Shown piece by piece: positions 25,168 through 36,374 of a DNA stretch of 64,000 nt. The stretch spans positions 18,931-82,930 of the forward strand of contig JAIQDT010009017.1 in assembly GCA_021521415.1 (NCBI GenBank), given 5' to 3'. The notes beneath the pieces were generated by a model that saw only the letters and a program-made list of their open reading frames with translations, was not told the DNA's origin and did no database searches. A program made the translations under genes and the position numbers. Every line of letters starts with the position of its first letter. The first letter of the stretch is position 1. This DNA is from Bidens hawaiensis. Taxonomy: Eukaryota; Streptophyta; Magnoliopsida; Asterales; Asteraceae.

Positions 25168-25592
25168 ACCGTTCAGTTGGTTATATCTTTTGAATAAAAC
25201 CTTTTAAACTAACTGACTTGTACCCATATGAACTAGGAACCCTAACAATCATCAATCGTTTAATCTGATACGAATTTGGTTAATTAATGTTAGGATTTCT
25301 GATTTATGACTAATGACGAACATGTTGCACCAATCAGTTACCTTAAAAGAGTTTGATCTGAACAAGAACTGCGTGAAGAGACCCAGCCGCAAGAAATCCA
25401 GCAGAACACTCAGCAGACGATCGACAAAACGTAATTAGATATTGGAATTTTATTGGCGAGTTATTAAGGATTGTGTAGGTAAGTTTAATTGAATTATAAT
25501 GCACTGATCGTGTAAATTATTAACCTAGGTTAAGGAATGTTGTTAATAAAGTTAATACGAATCAAAACTGATTGCTTTTCCTAATACACTAC

Positions 25593-26771
25593 TGACGTGA
25601 GGTCGAAGACTCACTCAAAAATAAAGCAAATACAACTAATTAGATAGTAGTAAGTGGGTGTCGAACACAGAGAGTTTGTGGAAAATGTGTTATTAAGTAG
25701 CTTTGTAATCTTACTATATTAAATTAAACTAGATTGCTTAAAAAGTAAATTCAAAGATTTGTTTGGTTGATTTTAACAAAAAGAAATGAAAACAATTTAA
25801 TGAGTTTAACTGAATCAATAAAAAGAATGCTCTCTCCTGATTTCAGGTTTCCAAGATTGATAATGTTAACTTTTACTTTTGGGTTGAACTACAAAGACAC
25901 AGTTCGTATGTATGTGTTTGATTGTGATAAAACATGACTAAGTACTTGGATTGTAAAAACGCAAGGTTGTCACTCGATAATCAGTTTTTTATATCCAACC
26001 CTAATTCCCTTTCAATAAATCCCGATTGTCTATGGCATCAAGAACTGATGGTCAAGAACACGAATTACACTATACTAACAATTACTAATCAAACTCACAA
26101 TCACCATAGCAATATAATCATAAGATTAAACTACTATCCCACAAATAACATAAACAATTAACAAATATTCAATTGAAAACCTTACAATTCGAGAGAGAAC
26201 ACAAAGGATTTTAGCACATAATTTGATTCATCATCACATCAATTACAGTATGCATATGAATCACAAACACCAAATCAATTATTACAATCACAAAACTATT
26301 GTTCTTGGACTCCAAATTCGCTTCAAGGTCGTTCTCCAATGTTGGATAGGTAAAAAGACACCAAAAAATGGAATAAAAACAAGGATTTTCGGCAGTTATA
26401 GCTCCGCACCGTGGCCCACAGGGCCCAACGTTGGCCATGGTGGCCTCCACGGTGGGCAGAACTCACGGTATGGTGAGTTCTGGTTATTTTTTATCTATTG
26501 GACCGTGGCCCATGGTCCAGACCGTGGCCCATGGTGGTTTTACAGCCACCATCTTCATTTTTCTCATTTTCTCGTTTTCTTCATATCTTTCTTGTTTCAA
26601 CTCGTTTTCTTCGTCGTTTTCACCCACGTTCTCATGATTTCATCCTTTATATCCACATACCTGCAATTATACAATTAACCATGGTTAACTAATTCCATAA
26701 AATTAATTGGTTAAGCATATGCATTTATATCTTTTAGCTCGCTTAACAGTTTTCCTACGGTTCACTCGTCA
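25593..26771. mobile_element. Solo LTR (1179 bp) nested in LARD-2 left LTR
   Basis: Starts TGACGTGAGG and ends CACTCGTCA, flanked by actac at 25588-25592 and 26772-26776. The right LARD-2 LTR reads across the site with a single actac (about 32507), confirming an insertion. Sequence such as gtgtcgaacacagagag near the start recalls the array and Athila/Tat-like LTRs. GC-rich repeats of gtggcccatgg lie at 26409-26545. No internal region is left, so it arose by LTR-LTR recombination. Confidence 0.9.
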
Positions 26772-27172
26772 ACTACGTCGGTTAATCCGAATATGGAACG
26801 TGGAAAAATATTATTGATCCAATTTCAATGTTTTTTGCGATGATTGTGGTCCAAGATACAAACGGGTATACTGGTTTCACAATACGGGTTAATGGGTTTG
26901 GTAATTGGGTTTGGATTAATAATATAATTATATAATCAGGTTTTACAATTTAGTCCCTCTATTATGAAGATGGAAACAAAAATGGGTTTAAGTATTGATC
27001 AGGGTGTAAACTGTGTATTCCTAAAAGTTGTTTTATATAAAATAAATAAATAGTTGAACAATAATATTAAAATAACTAATTGTCTTGATATTTTATTTAT
27101 AAAATTTCCCGAATATAAAAGCGGTTCGAGTTATGACTAATAAATAGTAATTTGGAAATACGAGTTGTTACA

Positions 27173-27186
27173 GTCTCTCCTACTTT
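27173..27186 (-). other. LARD-2 polypurine tract
   Basis: Minus strand AAGTAGGAGAGAC directly before the TGTAACAAC start of the 3' LTR. Confidence 0.7.
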
Positions 27187-29803
27187 AGGTAATTTCGTCC
27201 CAAAATTAAAAGATACTATAACAAAACCATTAAGTCTTGAATAAAGGAAAATTCAAATAAAATATAAAAATTTATCCTTACACAGAACTTTGAATAGTTA
27301 ATACAACACTCCAAATGAAAATCTGATAAGGGCACTTATATATAGGATGTACCCGCGGCGTATCCACCATGTCCTTATGATTTTTACATTTGTGCCATTA
27401 TTCCAACCACTTTCAATTCTATATTATGATACACGATCTTACGCATAACGATTTCCATGCGAGGACTTCGATAATTATGTTCTGGACCATAATTATTTTT
27501 ATCTTTGGATGGTCCACATGATCCATCCCATCGTGTGGATTTACAAAACGTTTGAAAATATAAATTTAAGAATATAAATCCTTTAGGGAAAGATTTTTAA
27601 GTGAGACGTCTTTAAATAGACAAAAGTTTATGGTTTGGTTATTTAAAATGAGGAATCTTATAAAACAACCCTTCGATAATTTTAACTTTACTCGAGGGGC
27701 ATAACAATAGAAAATCTTAATTAGTACTTCAATAATTCATAAAAACATTAATTCTAAATTTATTAAATAGTCGATACAGAGTAGAAAAGTCAAATTCAAG
27801 TAAGTAGAATACGACGATCGGCAAAGTCTTCTAGTAGCTTAAATCTTCAGTTGTGCATGACTTGAAATCTTGGAACTTAACCGTCATGGGTGATTTGATC
27901 CATGAGAGCTTGAGCAGTCAAGGTAGATTAATTCGGCATCGCTTGGGTAACTGGAGCTCGAACGGTTTGCAAGAGGGTTGATTGGTTAGAGTAGGCTTGG
28001 TAAACTTGAGCTTGCTGGTGCGAAACTTAAGTTTAGGATTAGTATGAGTGATATTGCTTGATGAAAGGTGCTTTAGGGACGAGGGATTGATAGGTTTGAA
28101 CTTGATGGGTAATGTAGTAGCGTGTAACTATAGTTTGAACTTAATTAGTTTGGATAATCTGAGGGCACACATCGCGGAGAGGATTTTGGTCTCCTGAATG
28201 GTAGCACGAACAGGTAGAAGGGGCATCAGGTTAAGCATGAGGGGTAGGGTGTTGCGGGACAACTTGTGCTTTAGGCAATGTAGGGAAAGTATATGCAAGG
28301 ATGATCGAAGCGATTACATTGGGTGCAAACCCGACATGAGGATTGTGTCGAATGATGAAAGTTACTAGCGGGGCATAATGAGTTAATACCGATGGAAAGT
28401 TTCTTGCTCGGGATACTTTGATTTGCCAAGGTTGACGATTGATTTGATTAGTATCATAGTTTTTATGATTAGACTTGTGCTTGTTGTTGTCGTTGATGTT
28501 GTTGCGAGGATAAGCAGGGGTAAATGAATTAAAATTTCAATCAACGAAGTTAATGAACAAGTTTGAATTGGTTGTTAATGTTTTGAATTTGAGTTTATAT
28601 TTTAGAGGTTCCAGCAGTTAATTCCTTGGCTATACACATGGTGGTCATGAGAACTAGACTATTGATGTCGAGGACGATGGTGGTTTCTTTGGTAAGACAT
28701 TCCATGTGGACCAAAGATTTATAAGATGAAGGGTAAGTTGAGGAAACTAATTAAATAATAACAGTTTAATTGTCTTATAATAACTTTGCTTTTAAGAAAT
28801 AGGGGATTTGCGTCATATCATGAGGATCAAGGGATAAGAGATTATAAGATGACGGGGTGCATAGCGTAAATACTTATGAGTCGATGTAGTCAAAACGATT
28901 AATGCGTGATAATTAGATGAGGAGTTAAGGTCAATTTAAAAATTAAATTTTTAGTAGATTCAGTTAACTTTTCAATAAACCAACGAAACATAAATTGTGT
29001 GTTGGCCTCCCATGAGCTTTCCATGGCAGTTTGAATGGCTCAACGAAACTAACGAATAAAAGCAACTGAGTTGGACTGCCCATGAACGTTACATGGTATT
29101 TTTATTGTCCCAGCTAATTAACGAATTAGCAATACAATAGAGAATGTCGGCCCATGAGCGTTACATGACGTTTTAACCGACCAAATTAACTAACGAATAA
29201 ACAAGAAAAAATATAAGTAGTTGGAGCATCCCGTGAATCACCACGTATGATGAACTCCAACAAAAATAACATTCAAAACAAGATGAGGAATGGATAGTAG
29301 GAATGCCCATGGATACCATGAATTTTTCACCGAACTAACCGGTTAAATAACAAAACACAATAATCGGAATTTACCGAATTTAGCCACGAACCACCGTGAA
29401 TTTGGTTTAAAATCAACCTAAGGTGTCAGTCGTATGACAGTTGTGTTCCTCTTTGGCCGAGAGGAACTTGTCATGCTACCTATCCTCAATATGAAGGAGT
29501 ATTTACAAAATTAGAGAATTCTTAAGGAATTTCCCAATAACAAAAAGGCAATCTACTTTAATTTAAAATATTTACAAAAAAATTTCTTTGAAGGTTGAGG
29601 CATAGCCCCGGAGTTGTGTGTGTGTGTGTGCTTAACAATATAATAATAAACAATCATTAATTAAACATTTAAATAAGTACAATCTATCTAGTAATTACAT
29701 AAGCTGTGAACAATCAATTAGAACATATCATGTAAACAAATAAGCACGTATGGGGCTCCTAAACATGTTACTAGGTCACCACTAACGACCTATCTTAAAC
29801 CTT
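27187..29803 (-). other. LARD-2 internal region without readable genes
   Basis: 2.6 kb with no long ORF. The stretch 27840-28520 is less AT-rich and looks like old coding or gag-derived sequence, but I recognise no motif. Repeated catgagcgttacatg / catgaacgttacatgg-like phrases occur at 29011-29170 (at least four, each with a variable tail). A TG run lies at 29619-29632. Confidence 0.55.
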
Positions 29804-29816
29804 CGGCTTTGATACC
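29804..29816 (-). other. LARD-2 primer binding site
   Basis: Minus strand TGGTATCAAAGCC, one base different from the LARD-1 site, three bases inside the right LTR. Confidence 0.88.
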
Positions 29817-30947
29817 AATCTGTCACACACCAACCTACGGCGGAAATGTCGGGGCGTGAGCTGATTGCACAGCTCTCAAGGTACTATCATGCAATATTTA
29901 AAGTGACAATATCTATTTAATTTAAATAAATATTCGGATAAATTCAAACACAAAATACAATTCATTAAACAACCAATGAAAATAAATCTAAGTCTTGTTT
30001 ACAATTCTTCTTACTTAAACTTCACTAAGTCTTCGTCAAATCTTGCAACTAGTTCAAACAATAACCTGCATATGCGTATAAAATAGAAAGGTCTCTCAAC
30101 AACACATGTTGAGTGAGTAAGACACCAGTTTAAGAAACTACAATAATATTATATAATAAATAAAGAAATATGCAAACTGTTCCTATGAGATAAAAAGTTA
30201 AGCTATAGCACATACACAATCAAACCATAAAGAAAGGGCTAAACCAATTCCATATTAAGGGACATTGGTTACCAAGCAAGGACTAAACCGTTGCCATAAA
30301 AATGGACATCGGTTGCCAAAAATAGTCGTATGATCATACTATAACGAGGAAATTCACCAAAAATGTGTTCATAAAAAGAAAGTACGCAAATAGCAAGTAA
30401 GGCATAAACTTATATACACACAAGAATTAAACCGTTGCGGTTTATGAATAGTAGATAATAAATAAATACTGTAAATACGCATATGTCCCCAAAAGATTTA
30501 AAGTAAGTAAAAAAGAGGAGTGAAATACTCACCTTAGCGATTAAGCAAGAGATATGATTCGTTAAACTATAAAGGTAGATCAAGCTCTTCAGGACAAATA
30601 CCAACAAGAAATCCTAGGTAAAAATAATTGAGGGAAAAATAAATATGGATTGAATACGAAGCTAAGACTAGATAGGGAATTCGGGATTTGATGATCGAGT
30701 GTTCTTACAAAAATTTTATTTCTTAGACTTATTATAATTTAATTATCATAGTTTTATCGTAAATAATATAATTTAATTATATACAATACTTAAAAAAATT
30801 TCTTAAATAAATATTTATAATACTTTATAGTTTATATAAAGAGGTTTGTTTAATTCAATCGAAAAATGCGTTTAATATATTTATATTTTTTCATTATTAA
30901 TAAAGATTTCTTTTAAATTAAATAGTATGAATAATAATTAATAGATA

Positions 30948-31674
30948 AGGGATTTTTACATATATACCCTTCTTAAACATCTTAATTACATATTTCCCCA
31001 ATATTAAAACCTTAATTACATATCTCCCCTTTTACCATACAATTACCCCTTTACCCTTATGAATTTGTAATACCTAACAACCGAATTCTGTCCATTCACA
31101 TAGCAGAGACCGATGCTTGCTACCATACCTCCGTGACCTCCGGCGTCCATTCGTTTAATTCTGGCGGCTATTTGTGACCTCCAACGTCCGTTCTTTCTAT
31201 TCCGGCGTCTATCCATGACCATCGGCGTCTATTAGTTCTATTTTGGTGTCTATAGGTGACCTCCGACGTCTATTAGTTCCATTCCGGCGTCGGACTCCGT
31301 GACCTCCGCTATGCCGTCGTGAAGTACTCTTCCGTCCTGTGAATCTTGTGCTACACCTGTGAGTTACCCATGTGTAGTCGCTACTTTGTTGATTGATTAA
31401 TATGTTTTTGATTCCAAATTAACTAATGTGTTGTTTTTTAATCTGTCCTATCTGATGATAATAAAAAAAAGTGTTCCTGATTTCTAATTGCTCTCTAAGT
31501 AAATAGTTTCTTTACTTAGTTCATTAGGGGTAATATAGTCATTTAGTTAGTTAATTTTAATGAAATGGGGATATGTAATATATATGATTTAGAGAGGGGA
31601 AATATGTAATTGATTTTAAAGGATGGATAAATATGTAATAAAGGAACTTAGGGAGGGGATATATGTAAATGCCC
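30948..31674. mobile_element. Non-autonomous Mutator-like element (MULE), 727 bp
   Basis: A 9-bp duplication taatagata (30939-30947 and 31675-31683). The left LARD-2 LTR has the unoccupied site with one copy. Terminal inverted repeats of about 25 bases: GGGATTTTTACATATATACCC at the left against GGGCATTTACATATATCCCC read inward from the right. The interior (31110-31320) is GC-richer, with a repeated unit built on gacctccggcgtc...attccggcgtctat. No transposase ORF; no host gene recognised in the cargo. Confidence 0.88.
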
Positions 31675-32024
31675 TAATAGATAATACATAATTTATACAA
31701 CTAAAATCATTTATAAAATACTTAATAATTATGTAAAATAATAAGATTTAATATATATTTTGATTATGTATTTTAAAAAAACAAAACCTTTTTAAATCTT
31801 TAACGTTTATATAACATTTATCAAATTTTCTTTTTTTTATATAAAAGTATATAATATAATTTTTACTAAGATTCGGAAATAAAATTAGTTAGAATGACAG
31901 TTATATAAATAACTGGTTAATAATGTATTTATAATGTTTGCAACATAGTTTAAATATGTAAATATATAACATAATGATTAAATGTGTTAAAAAGAATAAA
32001 ACATCTAAAAACCGGGCTAGGGCT

Positions 32025-32088
32025 GGCTCGAACCCGCGCCCCGAGCCACAAACAACCTTAACCCAATGAAACACAACCAGCTGCTCCA
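32025..32088 (-). other. tRNA-like segment, LARD-2 right LTR
   Basis: Minus strand TGGAGCAGCTGG (32088-32077) fits the A box; GGGTTCGAGCC (32035-32025) fits the B box, 53 bases downstream, slightly longer than in a short-armed tRNA. It sits at a place in the LTR similar to the LARD-1 copy. Confidence 0.5.
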
Positions 32089-32890
32089 ACCGTTCAGTTG
32101 GTTATATCTTTTGAATAAAAGCTTTTAAACTGACTGACTTGTGCCCATATGAATTAGGAACCCTAACAATCATCAATCGTTTATTCTGATACGAATTTGG
32201 TTAATTAATGTTAGGGTTTCTGATTTATGACTAATGAAGAACATGTTGCACCAATCAATTACCTTAAAAGAGTTTGATCTGAACAAGAACTGCATGAAGA
32301 GACTAGACGGCAAGAAATCCAGCATAACACTCAGCAGACGATCGACAAAACGTAATTAGATATAGGGGTTTTATTGGCGAGTTATTAAGGATTGTGTAGG
32401 TAAGTTTAATTGAATTATAATGCACTTATCGTGTAAATTATAAACCTAGGTTAAGGACGGTTGTTAATAAAGTTAATACGAATCAAAATTGATTGCTTTT
32501 CCTAATACACTACGTCGGTTAATCCGAATATGGAATGTGGAATAAGATTACTAATCCAATTTTCATGTTTATGTCGATGATTGTGGTCCAAGATACAAAC
32601 ATGTATACGAGTTTCATTATGAGTTAATGGGTTTGGTAACTGGGTTTGGATTAATAATATAATAATATAATCAGGTTTTACAATTTGGTCCCTCTATTAT
32701 GAAGATGGAAACAAAAATGGGTTTAAGTATTGATTAGGGTGTAAATTGTATAATCTTGAAAGTTGTTTTATATAAAATAAATAAATATCTAAACAATAAT
32801 ATTAAGATAACTATTTATCTCGATATTTTATTTATAAAATTTCCCGAATATAAAAGTGGTTCGGGTTACGACTAATAAATATTAATTTGG

Positions 32891-33519
32891 TACTCGTTCA
32901 TAATTAATTAGGTAATCGTAAAGGAGTCTAATATATAAAACTGTTGTGTCTTAAAACTCATTAGAAACTCATAGGTGTCTTCTTGAGAAGGGTCAGGGGT
33001 CATGTTCGGGTTTTCTTTTAAGTGTCTATATTATTATCACAGTTTCATAAAAAGTATTTTCCAATTAACTGATAATCGCAAGTTAGGAGATTCAAGCATA
33101 GGTGGTTTTTCATTATTATCGGAGTCAGTTGAATTGAATTGTCTTTTGTTTTGTTTACTTGTCTATTCTAAATTAGACTAATTTATTAGTTTAATAATAT
33201 TAGTAATTTAAAACCCCTTTTAAACAAATATAAAAATAAATAATCGTGTCGGTTTGTTAAGTCTAATGGTTAATTTACGTAATTTAAAGAGTCGTGTGGG
33301 TTCAATATCCAGACTTACTTAGCTTTACTAGAGTCAATCAGTTCACTTGTCTGTTAGTAGTTTAGTCGAGTTCTAGAGAGTCTAGAGTATTACTTGGTGT
33401 CTAGATTATGTTAAGTTAGTTAATAATTTAATAACTACTTTTAGCGCATCAATGAGCCACGATACACATGTCATCACATGCTTAATCTTGTGCCAAGTGT
33501 CGTGTGGATAGCTCTAAAT
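32891..33519. other. AT-rich stretch between LARD-2 and promoter-like site
   Basis: No ORF and no recognised element. The last 100 bases (gccacgatacacatgtcatcac and onward) resemble the promoter part of the copia-B LTR, so this may be an old LTR remnant. Confidence 0.4.
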
Positions 33520-33565
33520 GTGACACGTGTCACGCTCACTCATGACGGTAAGTTTCTATAAATAG
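33520..33565 (+). promoter_or_regulatory. G-box palindrome plus TATA box
   Basis: GTGACACGTGTCAC (33520-33533) is a perfect 14-base palindrome around the CACGTG G-box, 24 bases before TATAAATAG (33557-33565). The arrangement fits a plant or LTR core promoter. No intact gene follows closely; the PPR pseudogene begins about 0.85 kb downstream. Confidence 0.5.
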
Positions 33566-33723
33566 AAAGTCAAGGAGCTCATTTGAAACACCCGAAAACC
33601 TGGATAAGTCACATCACGTATACACACTCGACCTGACCACACAACGCCTAACCAGCTCGTTACCTTGCACATGAAACAAAACAGCTCCCCGCCGATGATA
33701 TGTGTTCTCAATTCCAACTCTGC

Positions 33724-33763
<40 letters not shown>
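33724..33763. repeat. CT microsatellite
   Basis: About 19 CT units with one TT interruption. CT runs just after a TATA box are common in plant 5' UTRs. Confidence 0.95.
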
Positions 33764-34404
33764 ATGTCTCTCTTAATCTCGATCTCTCGTTACAATACAA
33801 TTCGAGTGCTAGGGTAATCCCGACAGTACATACTGCTTCGGCTGTTTTAACCTGGGAAGCAGACGGGCTTGCGAAAATTGGTCCGGAGTCTTTTTTAAGG
33901 GACCTCTGTTTAACATAACTCATTAACCACAATCGGGAACCATAGTTTGTTCAGTTTTGCAGCCATATGGTTTGGGGTGATCAAGATGAGTTCACCAACC
34001 AAAGGGACATACAAAAGGCATGACTCGGAGGTTATGCTCGAGTCTCGGTGAGCATGAGCCAAACGATGTGATTGTGGTTACGGTGCAGTTTCAATGTGAT
34101 GATCAACTCGACTTCGGTCGGGTTTTAACTCGTCATAGAATTCAGTGTTCGAGCACAAGTTAGGGATCTCGGTATGAATCAAGACATGTATATATTTTAT
34201 ATTTGTTAAATTTGCTGTTATTCTCGTTTGGATTTATATGTGGTATATGTACTACGAATTTCCAAATGTATAAAACAGAATATCCCTTATTGTTGATTAA
34301 TATTGTTTAACATAATTGTGACCCATGTCCTGCACAAAATGGAATTTAGAGACGGGTATTTTGTATTTTAATATGATGCGTAGAGTTTATGTTTAACCGG
34401 ATAA

Positions 34405-35442
34405 AGCGAAAAATGTCACGATTCTTCAGGGTTGTGTGGATATTGGAGTCAGGAAAATGGTACACACGTTTCATGGGAATGTTTTATGCTCGGGTTTGGA
34501 TAAAAGTATTCCAATAATGACCCCATGTAAAACGTGTATGAAAAATCGTGAAGATTAACGGATTCAAGTGAAATATTTGAAGATATGAAAGAACCAGATA
34601 TGATAGTGTGGACCGTGATGCTCGCTGCATACACGATGCACGGGTACGGTAGACACTTGATTGGCCATTTTGAGTTTTTGGTCTAGAGCGGGTTTAAACC
34701 CGGCCATGTTACGCTACGTGATTGCTAAGCATAATGTCGAGTGTAGTCTTCGGGTCTGGTAGACGAAGGTGAAAGACTTTTTAACATAATGTTGATTGTT
34801 TATAAAGTCCAACCTCGGTTGGACCATTACTTGTGTATGGTTGACCTTTTAGCCTTTTAGGTCGATTAGGGCGTTTAAAAGACCCATGTGCATTAATCGA
34901 TAGCAAGCCAATGGAACCGAACTCGGGTGTTTGGGTAGTGTTAACAGATGCAAACTTTATGGAGACGTCAAGCTTAGTGAGGAAGTTGGAAGGAAGTTAA
35001 TTCAATTGGACCCAAAGTTAATGAATTCAATAAAAGTTAATTCACTTTTATCTAACATGATAACAAGATTCATAGGTTTTTAGTGAATGATCAAATACAT
35101 CCTTAAATTAATCTTATACATGATAGGTTAAATGAATTAGTTAATAAAATTAGGGAGGTTGGATATGCGGTTAATATAGAAAATGTTGTTCATATTGTGA
35201 AGGAAGGTGTTAAGGGCGATTTGGTAAAATTGCATAGTGAGAAACTTGCTATTGCATTTGCGTTTTTGGTGTATGGTGACAATGTGCCTTTGATTATTAC
35301 AAAGAATTTGAGGATTTGTGGTGACTGTTATAACATGGCGAAGTTTGTATCGCGTTTTGAGAATCGTGTGCTTATTATTCGGGATACGAGAAGGTTTCAT
35401 CATTTTGCTGATGGATTGTGTTCGTATGGAGATTATTGTTGA
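34405..35442 (+). pseudogene. DYW-class pentatricopeptide-repeat (PPR) gene, C-terminal half, broken
   Basis: Plus strand. DYW PPR proteins bind organellar RNA and carry a deaminase-like domain used in C-to-U editing. Readable pieces in order: VRKMVHTFHGNVLCSGLDK (about 34455-34512), MKEPDMIVWTVMLAAYTMHG (34586-34645), SSGLVDEGERLF and RLDHYLCMVDLL (about 34745-34855), CKLYGDVKLSEEVGRKLI (about 34950-35003). An open stretch of 112 codons (35107-35442) then holds LHSEKLAIAF, NLRICGDCYN and RRFHHFADG, all DYW-domain landmarks (HSE and CxxC zinc-binding residues). The protein ends GDYC instead of DYW. Stops and frame changes at about 34557, 34684, 34850 and 35104 make it a pseudogene. Confidence 0.88.
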
Positions 35443-35449
35443 TATGAGG

Positions 35450-35790
35450 CGGGTAACGCGTGTAGAATTTCAATATCTTTGATTGGTTGAAAATATCACA
35501 TTGATTATCATACTTGCTTACGTTTGAGATTTTTTCAACCGAGGGTGACAATATATTTTAATACATTCGTGTAACGATGAGATTGGTAAGGGTGAAACTA
35601 TAAGAAAACAATGTCGTTGGATACCCTACCAATGGACATAACATGTTGTTACCAGAAATGTCGAAGATAGAAAAATGTAGTGGGTGAATTATTGGTTGAT
35701 GATGAAAATGATTTCCTAAAGGATTGGTTCTCTTGTCACAATATGTGGCTTATAGTTAATTGGAATGATGAAACCATAATTCTACTACGA
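35450..35790. other. Spacer after the PPR pseudogene
   Basis: AT-rich, with no ORF or repeat that I can identify. Confidence 0.5.
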
Positions 35791-35946
35791 CGTGTTTGGG
35801 TGAGCTTTAAATATGCTTATTTGTTATTTGAAAAGTAAAAACAACTATTGAAAAGCTCCAATTTAAAGCTTTTGGAGGAGTTTTATCAAACATCTTTTGT
35901 TTTTCAACAAGCATATAAGCAAGTTTTTGAAGCTCACACAAACACC
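35791..35946. mobile_element. Foldback MITE-like element, 156 bp
   Basis: The left end gtgtttgggtgagcttt... and the right end read inward, ggtgtttgtgtgagcttc..., are inverted copies continuing for about 35 bases with mismatches (both reach a tgcttat stretch). No clear target duplication, so the superfamily is open. Confidence 0.6.
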
Positions 35947-36264
35947 ATTTATTTTCATATCATAATTACTAAAAAAAACTTAACGTGATAATCAAGGAGT
36001 TCAGGATACGTTGTGCTCCCGAGTCTCATTTACCGAGAATTTGGGAGTGAAGAAACACTAAACGAGGATGTAAAAAAATCGTTTTACCCAACTTTTTATA
36101 AGAAAAATTGATAGAAATGGAAGAAATGTTATGTTTATTTCATTCATTCCAAATCCATTCACATTAAAGAGATTTGGAAGGAAATTATTTTTAACCAAAA
36201 CTTTTTAGTTTCCTTTCCATTTCCTTCGAAGTCGGGTACTTGATTAATTAGGAGAAAGTTAACG
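35947..36264. other. AT-rich non-coding
   Basis: No ORF. Pieces such as agaaatggaagaaatg and tttccatttcctt are loosely inverted, possibly a further eroded foldback element. Confidence 0.4.
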
Positions 36265-36374
36265 TACAAATGAAATTGACGTGATGTGCTAATTGTGAGA
36301 ATCAATAATTACTCTAATTGTATATATAATTACCCTACTTGATTTTCACAATTAACACTTTAATTTCATTTGTA
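36265..36374. repeat. Inverted repeat, about 36-base arms
   Basis: tacaaatgaaattgacgtg... at 36265 is mirrored by the sequence ending ...aatttcatttgta at 36374, with a short AT-rich centre. MITE-sized hairpin. Confidence 0.65.

Larger units (their letters stand above)
23603..27172 (-). repeat. LARD-2 left (3') LTR, carrying a solo LTR
   Basis: Starts TGGCACACCCCAACC (a TGTCACACC-type end with one change) and ends TTGTTACA. Matches 29820-32890 outside two nested insertions, including the GTATGATCATAC palindrome (24113-24124). Confidence 0.88.
23603..32890 (-). mobile_element. LARD-2: second large non-autonomous LTR retrotransposon
   Basis: Minus-oriented. Left LTR 23603-27172, PPT just right of it, interior to 29803, iMet-type PBS 29804-29816, right LTR from 29820. 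Native LTR length is about 2.35-2.39 kb once nested insertions are removed. No gag or pol is readable in the 2.6 kb interior. The left flank is acaaa. The right LTR loses homology at about 32890, some 17 bp before its expected end, so the right duplication is gone. Confidence 0.88.
29820..32890 (-). repeat. LARD-2 right (5') LTR, carrying a MULE
   Basis: Starts TGTCACACACCAACC; aligns with the left LTR to tttgg at 32890 and then diverges. Includes the MULE at 30948-31674. Confidence 0.88.

Noticed and set aside
25581..25600. CACTA transposon end (cactactgacg).
   Set aside because: No matching TAGTG end exists; the actac duplication and TG/CA ends define an LTR instead.
26223..26692. 151-codon ORF inside the solo LTR.
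   Set aside because: It lies wholly within LTR sequence and spans GC-rich repeats; no protein motif and no sign of coding bias.
27840..28530. Possible gag remnant in LARD-2 interior.
   Set aside because: Composition is coding-like but no zinc knuckle or capsid motif can be read in any frame.
33700..33918. 72-codon ORF with a Ser-Leu repeat.
   Set aside because: It is the translation of the CT microsatellite; the rest has no known motif.
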